64,000 bases of DNA, taken from positions 299,883-363,882 of the forward strand of contig SWDG01000025.1 of the NCBI GenBank assembly GCA_005116965.1, in the 5' to 3' direction. This DNA comes from Nitrospira sp. Lineage in GTDB: Bacteria; Nitrospirota; Nitrospiria; Nitrospirales; Nitrospiraceae. Shown in pieces: positions 29,032-38,940 of this stretch; position 1 is the stretch's first letter, and each line of letters begins with the position of its first letter. Position numbers and translations under genes: made by a program. The notes under the pieces were generated by a model. It saw only the letters and a list, made by a program, of their open reading frames with translations. It was not told the origin of the DNA and did no database searches.

Positions 29032-29550
29032 GTGAGGCTAGCCCGGAATGACGATTCTATGATTCACCGATTCAGTTATGTTCTCCTCGCTGTGGTCGTG
29101 GGAGTCATTATTGGGCAGATTGCGTGGGCTGATGAGCCACCGACACCAAAGGGCTTGTGGCATTCCGTCCTGACTCCTCCCTCTACTGGCCAACCACCGA
29201 TGCCACGAAAGCCGTGGATGCTTCGCGAACGAGAAATCACACTCGACGTCCCGCTCCTCCAGATCCTAAAGGATGCAGGAGCCAGACCGCTTCCTAGAAT
29301 CACCATCGAGCTCTTCGACAATGCCAACCCTGAACTGGACGTCACCTCCACGGTCTCCCGTATCAACAACACCGCCGTCATTCGCGGGACCTTCAAGCCT
29401 CCTATGCAAGGCGACTTCACCTTCGTAATTACCGGCAATCTTCTGATCGGAACCATCCAGATTGGCGACCGGATCTATAAAACCGACCACATCGCCAATG
29501 GGCGCATACGACTGGTTGAACTCGACCCCGACAAAATGCCGAGGGATTGA
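29032..29550 (+). CDS. Secreted protein homologous to the protease propeptide region
   Basis: Signal peptide; ITIELFD...GTIQIGDRIYKTDHIANGRIRLVELDPDKMPRD aligns without gaps to LSLDLFD...GTITSGQRLYKIEPTENNRHRLVEIDEDAMRPD of 27394..28947. Likely start 29059. Confidence 0.7.
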   Translation: MRLARNDDSMIHRFSYVLLAVVVGVIIGQIAWADEPPTPKGLWHSVLTPPSTGQPPMPRKPWMLREREITLDVPLLQILKDAGARPLPRITIELFDNANPELDVTSTVSRINNTAVIRGTFKPPMQGDFTFVITGNLLIGTIQIGDRIYKTDHIANGRIRLVELDPDKMPRD

Positions 29551-29589
29551 TCGTCAGTTTGCCCACGCTCATGGAGAGAGTAGCTATTC

Positions 29590-31461
29590 ATGAACGTTCC
29601 CGCTACAATGCCTCGGTTCAAAGTTGAACGTATGACTACCGCACCTACTCAAACCAAACCGGCCCCGGAAACGCTTCTTCAACGGACGTTGAATGCCGCG
29701 TTAAACGATATCGGCACGGATGCCGCGTTGGCGGCCATCTTCCACCAAGAAAATGGCCCGCTTGTTGAGCATGCGTCGCGCGGATTCACACCGAGAGATG
29801 TCCAAGCCATTCTCCGCACGCTCTCGACGCAACGTGCCGCAGCCTTGACTCCGACGGCCCAAGATCCTGACGGTGGACGTGCCATCCGCCTGCGGGTGAT
29901 CACCCCCGGGGCGAAATCCCTGCTGATCATTCCGCTTCGCCATGTCAATACCGTGTACGGATGCCTGGTCATCGGGCGGAAGGAGAACGCCGCGTTCTCC
30001 AAAAAGGACAAATCTCAGCTGGAGCAGATGTGCGACGGCATGACCAAGACACTGGACCGCGAAGGACTCTTCAACACCAGCGTGGTGTTGAGTCGTTCCT
30101 ATGTCACCCAGGAGCCGAGTCCTTCTCAACAAATCGGAGCGGACTTGTTTCCGCCGATGGCCAAGCACTTTTCACCCGAACTCCAAGAGAAGATCGAGTC
30201 GGTATTGGCCGACGCGCATGAATATGTGGCCTATGATCGGGCCTGGGCATGCTGCTACGATCCGCTGGCGGGAAATGTCGAGGTCTTGGGAGCTGCCGGC
30301 GATGTGAAACTCGACCCCAAAGACGCCAAGAAAGATTTAAAACCTGGTCAACGCCTGACGCTCGACAGTTCGGCGGCGGGATGGGCCGTACGCCATCGTA
30401 AGCCCCGAGTGGATCACGATCTGGCGTCTACCCAAGGTCGCTTTCTCGATCACAAACATCTCTTCAAGGACCGGTTTCAGTCGTCACTTGTCATCCCATT
30501 CTTCGTCAAAGGCCAGGTCGGCGGGACGTTTACGCTAGGATCAAAGGATCCACAACGGTATCAGACAACCGATGCTCGTACGCTGGAGCCCATTATTCTC
30601 AAACTCGCGGAGCTCTTACAGGCACCGGCACCGCAGGCTGCCGCTCCTTCTCCGACGACGGACCTCGACGGAACCGCGGGCCCATGGCCACCCATAGCCC
30701 TCCCGTCTGAGCCAATCATTCGAAAACAAGAACGTCAGGCCGCGATCGGCGAATTCAGCGCATTCTTGGCGACGGAAATTCGCGAGCCGCTCGCGTCCAT
30801 TCGCTCGCAACTTGAAGAAGTGACCGGTGAAGGGATCCTCGACTTCGACCCTCAAACACGGGTTGAGAATGCCATGCGCGACTTGATCCGGATTGAGGCG
30901 ATCCTCAATGAGATTCTCGACTTCGCCAAGCCACTCGAACTGAATCGCCATCTCTGTCGCATTCCGGAGGTACTCGAAAGCGCCCTCGTGGTGGTCGGAA
31001 CCGACCTAGAAGCGACCCGTATTCAGGTCACTAAAGACTACGCCAATATCATTGCGCCAGTGCGCGGCGATGAAGCTAAGCTCCAACAGACGTTCTTGAG
31101 CATTTTTCGGAACGCGTGTGAGGCCATGTCTCCCGGCGGCCACCTCCATATCCAGGTCTCACAACATCGTGCCGGACGAGGGTTTGAAGTTCAGATTCTC
31201 ATCAAGAACGACGGGGTTCCGATTCCCGCTGAAATCGTCGACAAAGTCTTCGAACCCTTTTTCACCACGAAGAGCTCAGGCATTGGCCTCGGTCTGCCCA
31301 GCGTGAAGAAAATCATCGAAGAACACGGTGGGTCCATTGCGATCGGGAGCGCTACCGGCGAGGGCACCACCGTCACCATCCGTCTGCCTGGTGTCAGCCG
31401 AGGACCGGCATTTCGACACCGTGGGCGTGGACGCCGTCCCCCTCCTCGTCGACCGAGCTGA
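29590..31461 (+). CDS. GAF-domain histidine-kinase-like protein with degenerate H-box
   Basis: GAF-like regions; HATPase FRNACEAM...VFEPFFTTKSSGIGLGLPSVKKIIEEHGG; H-box reads FLATEIREPL. Confidence 0.8.
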   Translation: MNVPATMPRFKVERMTTAPTQTKPAPETLLQRTLNAALNDIGTDAALAAIFHQENGPLVEHASRGFTPRDVQAILRTLSTQRAAALTPTAQDPDGGRAIRLRVITPGAKSLLIIPLRHVNTVYGCLVIGRKENAAFSKKDKSQLEQMCDGMTKTLDREGLFNTSVVLSRSYVTQEPSPSQQIGADLFPPMAKHFSPELQEKIESVLADAHEYVAYDRAWACCYDPLAGNVEVLGAAGDVKLDPKDAKKDLKPGQRLTLDSSAAGWAVRHRKPRVDHDLASTQGRFLDHKHLFKDRFQSSLVIPFFVKGQVGGTFTLGSKDPQRYQTTDARTLEPIILKLAELLQAPAPQAAAPSPTTDLDGTAGPWPPIALPSEPIIRKQERQAAIGEFSAFLATEIREPLASIRSQLEEVTGEGILDFDPQTRVENAMRDLIRIEAILNEILDFAKPLELNRHLCRIPEVLESALVVVGTDLEATRIQVTKDYANIIAPVRGDEAKLQQTFLSIFRNACEAMSPGGHLHIQVSQHRAGRGFEVQILIKNDGVPIPAEIVDKVFEPFFTTKSSGIGLGLPSVKKIIEEHGGSIAIGSATGEGTTVTIRLPGVSRGPAFRHRGRGRRPPPRRPS

Positions 31462-31657
31462 CACGTCCGTCCTGTTCTCACGCTCACCACCCACGGCTCA
31501 GCACAACAGGATGGGATTCGAGAGACGCTGTCCGGCAGGTCTCACCCGTTTGACAGAATGACCCTCCATCGCTATGATTCACGCCTCAGATAGAGTCATC
31601 CGAATGAATGCGCTGAATGATGTTTATCCATTGTCATAGCTCAAAGGGAGAATGGGT

Positions 31658-32023
31658 ATGAAACTCGTGACCGCTGCAGTTGCAACAGCCTCCGCAGTCC
31701 TATTTGGGATTTCCATGGCATCGGCCAATCCGGCGCTGCTTCCCAAACATGATGGTTATCCGATGAAGAACTCCGGCAGCCCCGTGACCGGCCAACCGAC
31801 AGCAAACGACCCAGGCCAGTCGGATGCGTACGGAACTTCCTCACTGCTGAAATCCGCGGATTCGGTCAAGAACGCGGAACAGAAACTGATGAAAACCGAT
31901 AATGAGCGTATCACGGAAGGACAGGGTGCCGGCAGGCTTCCAAATGTCCAGGGACCTCAGATCACCATTGCTCCACCGGTGACCTCTGCAACCAAAATTA
32001 CCGGTGATCGTAAAATCGACTAG
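31658..32023 (+). CDS. Small secreted hypothetical protein
   Basis: Signal peptide MKLVTAAVATASAVLFGISMASA. Confidence 0.55.
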   Translation: MKLVTAAVATASAVLFGISMASANPALLPKHDGYPMKNSGSPVTGQPTANDPGQSDAYGTSSLLKSADSVKNAEQKLMKTDNERITEGQGAGRLPNVQGPQITIAPPVTSATKITGDRKID

Positions 32024-32042
32024 CGGCAGATTCGGTCAATAG

Positions 32043-32080
32043 AAAAGGGGACGTCCTGGACAACCGGGCTTCCCCTTTTT
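32043..32080 (+). terminator. Rho-independent terminator
   Basis: aaaagggga ... tcccctttt stem with T-tract. Confidence 0.7.
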
Positions 32081-32124
32081 ATTGGCTCACTGGATCATGA
32101 GTCCTATCTGATCAACCATACCCT

Positions 32125-32670
32125 CTATGCCCCGTTATCAAGAAATCTAAACCGCCAGGGTTTCTTCGCCCAGGCCCCCGCATAATCGACACCGATTCTG
32201 GGAAACGCTCCAACCTGTTTACGCGAAACCCGTCCACCTCGGTCTTCGAACCAGAGTTGGCTGCCATGCGTCAGGTCAAATCGATGCAACGACCGATCGA
32301 TCCCAAGCTCGCGGCAGAGCTTGCCAGGGCCATCGATCAATTCTCCGTCGACTTCAATCGCCCGAATCAGTACGGCAGCGGGAAATTCAGGTCGCTCCGT
32401 CACGACATTCAACATGTGATACATGCCGTAGATCAAGTAGACATAGGATATCCCTGGAGGGCCGAACAGCACCTCCGTCCTTGCCGTCCTCCCTTTTGAC
32501 GCATGACAGGCCTTGTCCTGCGAACCGACATAGGCCTCCACTTCAATGATTCTCCCGGCAACGGTCCCATTCCCGTTCTCACGCACCACGTACTTGCCGA
32601 CCAGCGACCGAGCCACGGCCAGCGTAGGGCGGTTGAAAAACGTTCGCGGGAGAGTCTTCGATATCGTCAT
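32125..32670 (-). CDS. DNA-3-methyladenine glycosylase (AAG/MPG family)
   Basis: RSLVGKYVVRENGNGTVAGRIIEVEAYVGSQDKACHASKGRTARTEVLFGPPGISYVYLIYGMYHMLNVV. Confidence 0.92.
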   Translation of the reverse strand: MTISKTLPRTFFNRPTLAVARSLVGKYVVRENGNGTVAGRIIEVEAYVGSQDKACHASKGRTARTEVLFGPPGISYVYLIYGMYHMLNVVTERPEFPAAVLIRAIEVDGELIDGPGKLCRELGIDRSLHRFDLTHGSQLWFEDRGGRVSRKQVGAFPRIGVDYAGAWAKKPWRFRFLDNGA

Positions 32671-32759
32671 GATCAGTGATACATGTGCGTCGCTGGTGCA
32701 CGCTCAGATTGATGCATGCACCTCAGCGATTCGCCATTCACCATAACCCATTCAGCCGT

Positions 32760-34826
32760 TCAAAAGTACCACGCGACTCCTGCCATCACCGTCCGCGGAT
32801 TGCCTGGCACGAAGTGAATATCGTTGACTCCGGTCGCCTCATTGCGGAGCCGCGATTCGAACGCAAAGATCGCCTGTTCCCACTTGGTATTGAACAGATT
32901 TTGGACGAACAGAAATGCCTCAAGCCGTCCATGCGGCAACTTGACCGGCACACGGTACCGCTCCGAGAGATCGAACGTGATCCACGAAGGCGACGTGATG
33001 CTTCGATCTTCGATGAGGGGTCGAACACCAAGATACGTGGCTTGCAGTTGCGAGGTGAGCCCTTCAGGCCATTGTAAGATGGCCGCTCCATAGGCGGTAT
33101 ACTCAGGCGCCAATGGAATCGCATCTCCATTGCGGAATTCCGCATGAGTCCAGGTAAAACTGCCGTTGACATAGAGTGGGCCCCAGACTTGCCCCCGAGC
33201 AGCAACTTCCACCCCCTGGCGCCTGGTGGCGCCGCGAATCTCTGTTGTTCCCTCGTCGCCGACCAGAACGAGTTCCGACTTGAGATCCAATCGCCAGGCT
33301 GTGGCGATCAGCTCGAAGCCCTGCGGACCCCACGGCCTGGAGCGAATCCCCACCTCATAGCTTCTTGCCCTGGCTAATGGGGAAGCCCCGATTGTCACGG
33401 CTGATCGGGCATCATTGCTGTGAAACCCTTCTCCGTAGTTGACGAAGAATTCTGTCCCCGCCCAGGGTCCGACGATCATGCTCATCTTCGGGAGGACAAT
33501 GCCGGAACCTTTTCGACCGTCTGGTTGCTCGACACAGGTCGTACAACGGTTGGTTACATCAAATGTGAAAAACTCTCCTCGCACCCCTCCAGAAAGCCTC
33601 AGCCAGGAAAACGGCTGGACTTCCGCCTTGACGAAGGGGGAATAGGACACGGTACGGGCATCGCTGTCAATCGTGGTCCCGGTTGGAGTGCGAAGGGTTT
33701 GAGTCCCTAATTTCGCATGGACGTCGTCGACTCTCGTCTGAAACCCCACTGTCCCAATGGTCGGCATACCGAAAAGCTGCATTCGTTGCTTGTACCCGAT
33801 GTCACCGCCATAGATGGCCCGACGATCGAATTGGGCAAAGCCATCGCCCTTCACGGGGTCATTGAGAAAAAACGTAAAATCCGTGAACAGGTCCAGCCGA
33901 TAGTATTGGCCGTACGCGTTCGCAAAAAACTCCCCACCTGAGGTCGTGTCGTAGTGATAGTTGAGATGGCCGGTGCTCCGTAGTGTGTTGCCCCCTTCGT
34001 ATGGATTGACGGACCCGAATCGATCGAGGAGACCCGTACTCGCGGCACGGAACGGAATCTCACCAGAGCCGTCCCACCTGGACTGCAGAAAGGTGGCCTG
34101 CAGGCTGAGTTCGTCCCTCCCGGTCACGTTCGTGGTCACTTTGCCGAACAAGTTGGCCCGATGATATTGGTTGTCGTTGAGATACGGGCCGTTCGTATAG
34201 AATCCCTCAGCGGCAAACAACGTACGCACGCGATCTTTGGTCGGAGAGAGCATCAGCAGGTACCGCTGCGTGCTGTATTCCCCACCCGCTCCCTGGATAA
34301 CCCCCTCCTTCACCATATCGCGTGTCCGAAAGTTCACCACTCCTGCTGTGGCGAAGTCTCCGTACTCCGGCAGGTACGAGCCCTTGTGCACATCGACTCC
34401 CTCGATCGTCTCAGGAATAATGAAGTTGAGATCCGTGTAACCTTGTCCATGCGCATGGGTTCGGAGATTGATCGGCATCCCATCGAGGAAGAAACCGACG
34501 TCCGTCCCATGATCCGCGTCGAAGCCGCGGAGAAAGTATTGGTCGGCCTTCCCGGCGCCGCCGGAATGCTCAACAGCCACGAAGCCTGGGATCAGCCGAA
34601 GAATCTGCGCAGGACGCCCTTGAGGCTGCAGGATAATCTCTTTGTCAGGGATGAATTGTTGAGAAGACGCCGCCACCGGTTTTTCACCAAGCACAGCGAC
34701 TTCAGGCACTTCCAGCTCGGGCTCATCGGGATCATGCGCAGATGCACGGTCTCCCCAACAGAGGGCCAACACCAGGCACACACACAAGGTCACGGACAAC
34801 AATCGCTTGCTCAATAGAGGTTTCAT
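32760..34826 (-). CDS. TonB-dependent outer membrane receptor
   Basis: Plug-domain text QILRLIPGFVAVEHSGGAGKADQYFLRGFDADHGTDVGFFLDGMPINL; terminal aromatic GVAWYF. Confidence 0.9.
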   Translation of the reverse strand: MKPLLSKRLLSVTLCVCLVLALCWGDRASAHDPDEPELEVPEVAVLGEKPVAASSQQFIPDKEIILQPQGRPAQILRLIPGFVAVEHSGGAGKADQYFLRGFDADHGTDVGFFLDGMPINLRTHAHGQGYTDLNFIIPETIEGVDVHKGSYLPEYGDFATAGVVNFRTRDMVKEGVIQGAGGEYSTQRYLLMLSPTKDRVRTLFAAEGFYTNGPYLNDNQYHRANLFGKVTTNVTGRDELSLQATFLQSRWDGSGEIPFRAASTGLLDRFGSVNPYEGGNTLRSTGHLNYHYDTTSGGEFFANAYGQYYRLDLFTDFTFFLNDPVKGDGFAQFDRRAIYGGDIGYKQRMQLFGMPTIGTVGFQTRVDDVHAKLGTQTLRTPTGTTIDSDARTVSYSPFVKAEVQPFSWLRLSGGVRGEFFTFDVTNRCTTCVEQPDGRKGSGIVLPKMSMIVGPWAGTEFFVNYGEGFHSNDARSAVTIGASPLARARSYEVGIRSRPWGPQGFELIATAWRLDLKSELVLVGDEGTTEIRGATRRQGVEVAARGQVWGPLYVNGSFTWTHAEFRNGDAIPLAPEYTAYGAAILQWPEGLTSQLQATYLGVRPLIEDRSITSPSWITFDLSERYRVPVKLPHGRLEAFLFVQNLFNTKWEQAIFAFESRLRNEATGVNDIHFVPGNPRTVMAGVAWYF

Positions 34827-34836
34827 CAGAAAACTG

Positions 34837-35253
34837 TTAGCGGAGAGATTTTCCCGTCGTGGTCATCGTCAACTTCCCGTGCTTCACACCCTTCACGCTC
34901 ACTAATGCATCGGCCACTTTTCGAATGTCCGATCCTTTGCCTTTCACAACCAGGACTTCCAAGCAATGGTCATGATCGAGATGCACATGCATGCCGGAGA
35001 GAATCTGACCATGGTAGTCATGCTGAATATCCGTCAACTTACTCGTCAGGTCTCGCACATGATGGTCGTACACAAACGTAATGGTGCCGACCGTCTCCTT
35101 ATCGTCATCCCACTCATCTCCGACCAAATTATCGCGAATCAGATCACGGAGTGCTTCCGAGCGATTCGTGTAATGCCTCCGCTTGATATGACGGTCGAAC
35201 TCCGCCAAGAGACGCCGATCTAACGACACGCCGAACCGAACCAGCTCGTCCAT
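34837..35253 (-). CDS. nikR: Nickel-responsive regulator NikR
   Basis: RHH N-terminus [37 protein letters not shown]; metal-binding [40 protein letters not shown]. Confidence 0.93.
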   Translation of the reverse strand: MDELVRFGVSLDRRLLAEFDRHIKRRHYTNRSEALRDLIRDNLVGDEWDDDKETVGTITFVYDHHVRDLTSKLTDIQHDYHGQILSGMHVHLDHDHCLEVLVVKGKGSDIRKVADALVSVKGVKHGKLTMTTTGKSLR

Positions 35254-35270
35254 ACCGCCTCCCTCTCATT

Positions 35271-35300
35271 CGTAGCATGAATTATATTTTCGTAGCACGA
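35271..35300 (-). promoter_or_regulatory. Candidate nikR promoter/operator
   Basis: cgtagcatga (35271-35280) and cgtagcacga (35291-35300) in exact 20-bp register; the spacer reads aaaaTATAAT on the minus strand. Confidence 0.45.
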
Positions 35301-35404
35301 TTAGGGAAAGAGCGCAACCCAGACAACTCTATTCCTGTTTGATCTACGACACGGCCGGCTTGTTTGGATGTATGCGCGAAAGGGAAGCGGCGCCAAGCGA
35401 ACGG

Positions 35405-36328
35405 CTACCGCAGTATTTCATTCTGAGGAGAGGAAATCACCAACAGGAGACATCCCTCGTCCGTCGACGTATCGTGGTGTGCCGTCCCGGCTTCGGCACG
35501 ATGATAATCTCCGACTGTCATCTCATGACCGGCAATACTGCAGCCGCCTTCAAGCACCAACAGCTCTTCCACTTCGGTGTGACGATGCGGCGCATAGCTG
35601 GTGCCCGGAGCAAAACGGAGCAGCGTAGTGATCCGTCGTGAAACTGAATCGAAGGAGAGCAGCTTGACCATCACGCCTGGAGCAATCTCCCGCCAGGCTC
35701 CCTCGGAGGCCCCGATGAAGGTGAGCCCCTTAGTCGGCTGTTGAAATGCCATCTTGGCCTTCCAATATCTCACCCGTTCAGAGGTCATGGAACGAATCAG
35801 AAGAGTCCGTAGGAAGTTCGAACCGGCTGTCCAGTAAGATCGCAGCACATCGACCACGGAAATGTCGTCTTGAAGATGGCGCCTCTGCCAGTGACTCACC
35901 ATCCCATCGTCCTTCTGAACGGAGGTTTCAGCGAGGATGCGAGTCGGTTCCCGGACATCAGCCTGTGCATTCGCATGCATTTCGATTCGCGACAGGAGCC
36001 GTTCCCGTACAGAAGCCCGAGGCGTGATAGGAACAGCCCCTAAGGCCAGGGTATTGGTCGCTAGCTCGAACTGCTCGGTTTCGCGAGCAGCCTCCAAGGC
36101 AACGCGGTTGACAAGCCGGTCCCGAAGCGCCGATGGAGGCGTGACCGGAACCACGACTCCAACCAAGGCCTCCGTGGTCGTTTGATAGGCCTTCGTCGCT
36201 TGACGCAAGAGATCTGATTCTCCTTCGAGTCTCACCGTAAAGGCCTGACGATCCTCAGGTCCCAATACCCCGAGAGCATAGAGTATCGCCTGCTCTTCTA
36301 TTTCTTCCGGCAGCTTGGTCTCTGTCAC
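35405..36328 (-). CDS. Anti-sigma factor with C-terminal cupin domain (ChrR-type architecture)
   Basis: LPEEIEEQAILYALGVLGPEDRQAF anti-sigma-like N-terminus; cupin FAPGTSYAPHRHTEVEELLVLEGGCSIAGHEMTVGDYHRAEAGTAH. Confidence 0.75.
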   Translation of the reverse strand: MTETKLPEEIEEQAILYALGVLGPEDRQAFTVRLEGESDLLRQATKAYQTTTEALVGVVVPVTPPSALRDRLVNRVALEAARETEQFELATNTLALGAVPITPRASVRERLLSRIEMHANAQADVREPTRILAETSVQKDDGMVSHWQRRHLQDDISVVDVLRSYWTAGSNFLRTLLIRSMTSERVRYWKAKMAFQQPTKGLTFIGASEGAWREIAPGVMVKLLSFDSVSRRITTLLRFAPGTSYAPHRHTEVEELLVLEGGCSIAGHEMTVGDYHRAEAGTAHHDTSTDEGCLLLVISSPQNEILR

Positions 36329-36927
36329 GACACTAATCCTGTCTCATAGGGCGCGAGCGCTTCGCGCAATTTGATCATCCCCAACCGAATTCTCGTCTTC
36401 ACGGTCCCCAGGGGTAACCGCAGTTGCTCGGCGATTTCGCTCTGACTCAACCCATAGAAATAGGCCAGCGCAATGGCTTGCCTCTGTTCCGCAGTCAGCA
36501 CCGCCAACGCCTGCTGAACAAACCTCCGACGCTCTTGTCCTTCGACCTCCTGCTCCGGCGTCTCATCATCGCTGGCAAACAGTGCCACTGCATCCAGTGA
36601 CTCGATGCGACTGCGCTCACCCGCCCCGGCCCGGAAACGATCGATCGCTCTTGTTCTGGCCAGCATCATCAACCAAGCGCCCGGCGCCCCTCTGGTCTGG
36701 TCATACGTATGGGCCTGACGCCACACTTGTGTGTAGACATCCAAGGTGACTTCCTCAGCCGCTTCGCGATTGTTGAGAATTTTGAGGACGAACCCGAACA
36801 CGTGCGGACTGGTGCGGTCGTACAACGACGCAAGCGCAGCCTGATCGCCCTGGGCCGTTTGGGCAATCAGTTGGCCCCACTCATGCTCCTGAATCAGCCT
36901 GCTCGTTTCTAGAGGCATCACTACCAT
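36325..36927 (-). CDS. ECF RNA polymerase sigma factor
   Basis: LYDRTSPHVFGFVLKILNNREAAEEVTLDVYTQVWRQ...YFYGLSQSEIAEQLRLPLGTVKTRIRLGMIKLREAL; start refined to 36927; 4-nt overlap with the anti-sigma gene. Confidence 0.9.
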   Translation of the reverse strand: MVVMPLETSRLIQEHEWGQLIAQTAQGDQAALASLYDRTSPHVFGFVLKILNNREAAEEVTLDVYTQVWRQAHTYDQTRGAPGAWLMMLARTRAIDRFRAGAGERSRIESLDAVALFASDDETPEQEVEGQERRRFVQQALAVLTAEQRQAIALAYFYGLSQSEIAEQLRLPLGTVKTRIRLGMIKLREALAPYETGLVS

Positions 36928-37174
36928 CGAGTCTCCCCCAACAATCTCTACGAGAGGATGGAGGAGATTGGATTTCCGGTTGTGAAACTTTTTTTCGGCC
37001 CCTTTGGGAGAAGCAACTATATCACCTGACAAATCAGGGCAACAAGAATTCACCTCCGAAGAATAGATCCAAATGAACATCGGGCTCGTAATTAAGAACA
37101 GACCATCAGCAGGTGCTGATGACAAAGACAGATTCACAACAGCAGCATTTCACTATGAGGAGGAGAATAGAACC

Positions 37175-37396
37175 ATGAAATTACCCATCGTGTGGCCTCT
37201 GGGAGTCGTCTGCGCCGTCGGACTCATGTCCGGCTGTGGGGGAAACGATAACGTGCCCATCATCACTCCGAACGGCCCGACAGCGTCAGCTGATGATCAC
37301 CTCATTCCACAATCGGATGCGCTCACATCGGATGAGGCCGCGCTGGTCAGCCAAGCTAATTCGGAACCCGATCCGGCTCCTAAGGCGGATCTGTAA
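37175..37396 (+). CDS. Small predicted lipoprotein
   Basis: MKLPIVWPLGVVCAVGLMSGCGGND lipobox; RBS gaggagg upstream. Confidence 0.6.
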   Translation: MKLPIVWPLGVVCAVGLMSGCGGNDNVPIITPNGPTASADDHLIPQSDALTSDEAALVSQANSEPDPAPKADL

Positions 37397-37439
37397 CGTA
37401 ACCCGCTCACCGGGCGGATCAATTCAAGAGGAGGAAACC

Positions 37440-38930
37440 ATGTTTGCTCGAATTCGACCACTCATGTTGATGCTACTGGCAATGCTCACAGCGTCGCCGG
37501 TCTTGGCTGCCAGCCATCGCGAGGCGCCGTTGATCGCCAATGACCCAGCGGCCGATATCACCGACTTTTATTTCTTCCGTAGCTGGCAGGATTCTGACAA
37601 GGCAATCCTGGTCATGAACGTGATTCCCAGTCAAGAACCGGGATCCGGGCCCAATTACTTTAATTTCGCCGACGACGTGCTCTACGAAATTCATATCGAC
37701 AACAACAAAAATAACATCGCGGCGAACATCGTCTATCAAGTCCGATTTAAAACGGAGATTCGCCAACCGGGTAATATCTTTCCGTTATCCTATGTCGCAT
37801 TGCCGCCGATCACAGCCCTCACCGGCGGTGGATCAGAAGGACTGCTCCTCAGACAGAGTTACACCCTCACGGAAATCCGATACGGTCAGCGCCCAAGAGA
37901 TCTAGGAACCGGCGTCATGCATGCTGTCCCATCGAACGTCGGTCCAAGAACGATGCCGAAATACGAAGACCTCGCCGAAAAAGGGATCTACCCTCTGAAG
38001 AATGGAGGACGCGTGTTCGCCGGTCAACGAGATGAGACTTTCTACATCGATTTAGGGGGAACATTCGACACCTTGAATCTGCACATCTCGCCGATCCTGT
38101 CTAATGCCGATGATGCCAACGACGCGATCATCGTCGGAACGCCTGGCGCCGGTACTGCTGACACCTTCAGTGGCTTCAACGTCAACACCATCGCACTGGA
38201 AATTCCTATCAGTGAGCTCCTCGGCCCGAACGGCAATAAAGTGCTCGGCGCCTATGCCAGCACGAGCCGGCCCAAGGTCACCGTCATCAAGAAGAATGGC
38301 GACCGTGACAATAGCACTCGCTTTGTCCAAGTGGCGCGCATGGGCAATCCACTCGTCAACGAGTTGATCATTCCGACGAACCTGAAAGACAAGTGGAACG
38401 CCACGGATGCGGAAGACGAGAATGATTTTGTCTCATCGTACTGCAACTCTGCTCTGGCGACAGCGCTCAATACGGTGTTCGGCACAGGCTTCCCGACGGC
38501 GAATCGGGAAGATCTCGTGAATGCCTTGCTTCGCTATGCACCGGGTCCGGCGGTCTGCGGCTCCGGCAAAACCAATGAAGCGCTGGCCGATCTTCTGCGT
38601 GTCGATCTGGATGCCCCCGCCACTCCAGCTGCAGGTCAAAAGCGACTTGGCCCCCTGGCACATGATGCATCAGGCAACGCCACACCCGACAGAGCTGGCT
38701 GGCCGAACGGACGTCGTCCAAACGACGATGTCACGGACGTGGCCCTGCGCGTCGTGGCCGGAATTCTGACCAACCCCGCCGTGCCGAACCTTGGGGACGG
38801 CGTGAATTTCAACGTCGGTTCTGTCGGCAACAACAAGACGGCCAACGGCATTGCAACGGTGTTTCCTTTCCTTCCGACACCGTTTGATGGGCGCGACCGT
38901 CGACACATCGATCCAGGAGAGCCACAGTAG
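37440..38930 (+). CDS. DUF4331 family secreted protein
   Basis: ASHREAPLIANDPAADITDFYFFRSW...; RBS aggagg; start refined to 37440. Confidence 0.9.
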   Translation: MFARIRPLMLMLLAMLTASPVLAASHREAPLIANDPAADITDFYFFRSWQDSDKAILVMNVIPSQEPGSGPNYFNFADDVLYEIHIDNNKNNIAANIVYQVRFKTEIRQPGNIFPLSYVALPPITALTGGGSEGLLLRQSYTLTEIRYGQRPRDLGTGVMHAVPSNVGPRTMPKYEDLAEKGIYPLKNGGRVFAGQRDETFYIDLGGTFDTLNLHISPILSNADDANDAIIVGTPGAGTADTFSGFNVNTIALEIPISELLGPNGNKVLGAYASTSRPKVTVIKKNGDRDNSTRFVQVARMGNPLVNELIIPTNLKDKWNATDAEDENDFVSSYCNSALATALNTVFGTGFPTANREDLVNALLRYAPGPAVCGSGKTNEALADLLRVDLDAPATPAAGQKRLGPLAHDASGNATPDRAGWPNGRRPNDDVTDVALRVVAGILTNPAVPNLGDGVNFNVGSVGNNKTANGIATVFPFLPTPFDGRDRRHIDPGEPQ

Positions 38931-38940
38931 CCAGTACCTA

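Noticed and set aside
34161-34817. 218-aa plus-strand ORF antisense to the TonB receptor
   Set aside because: Shadow ORF without recognisable domain.
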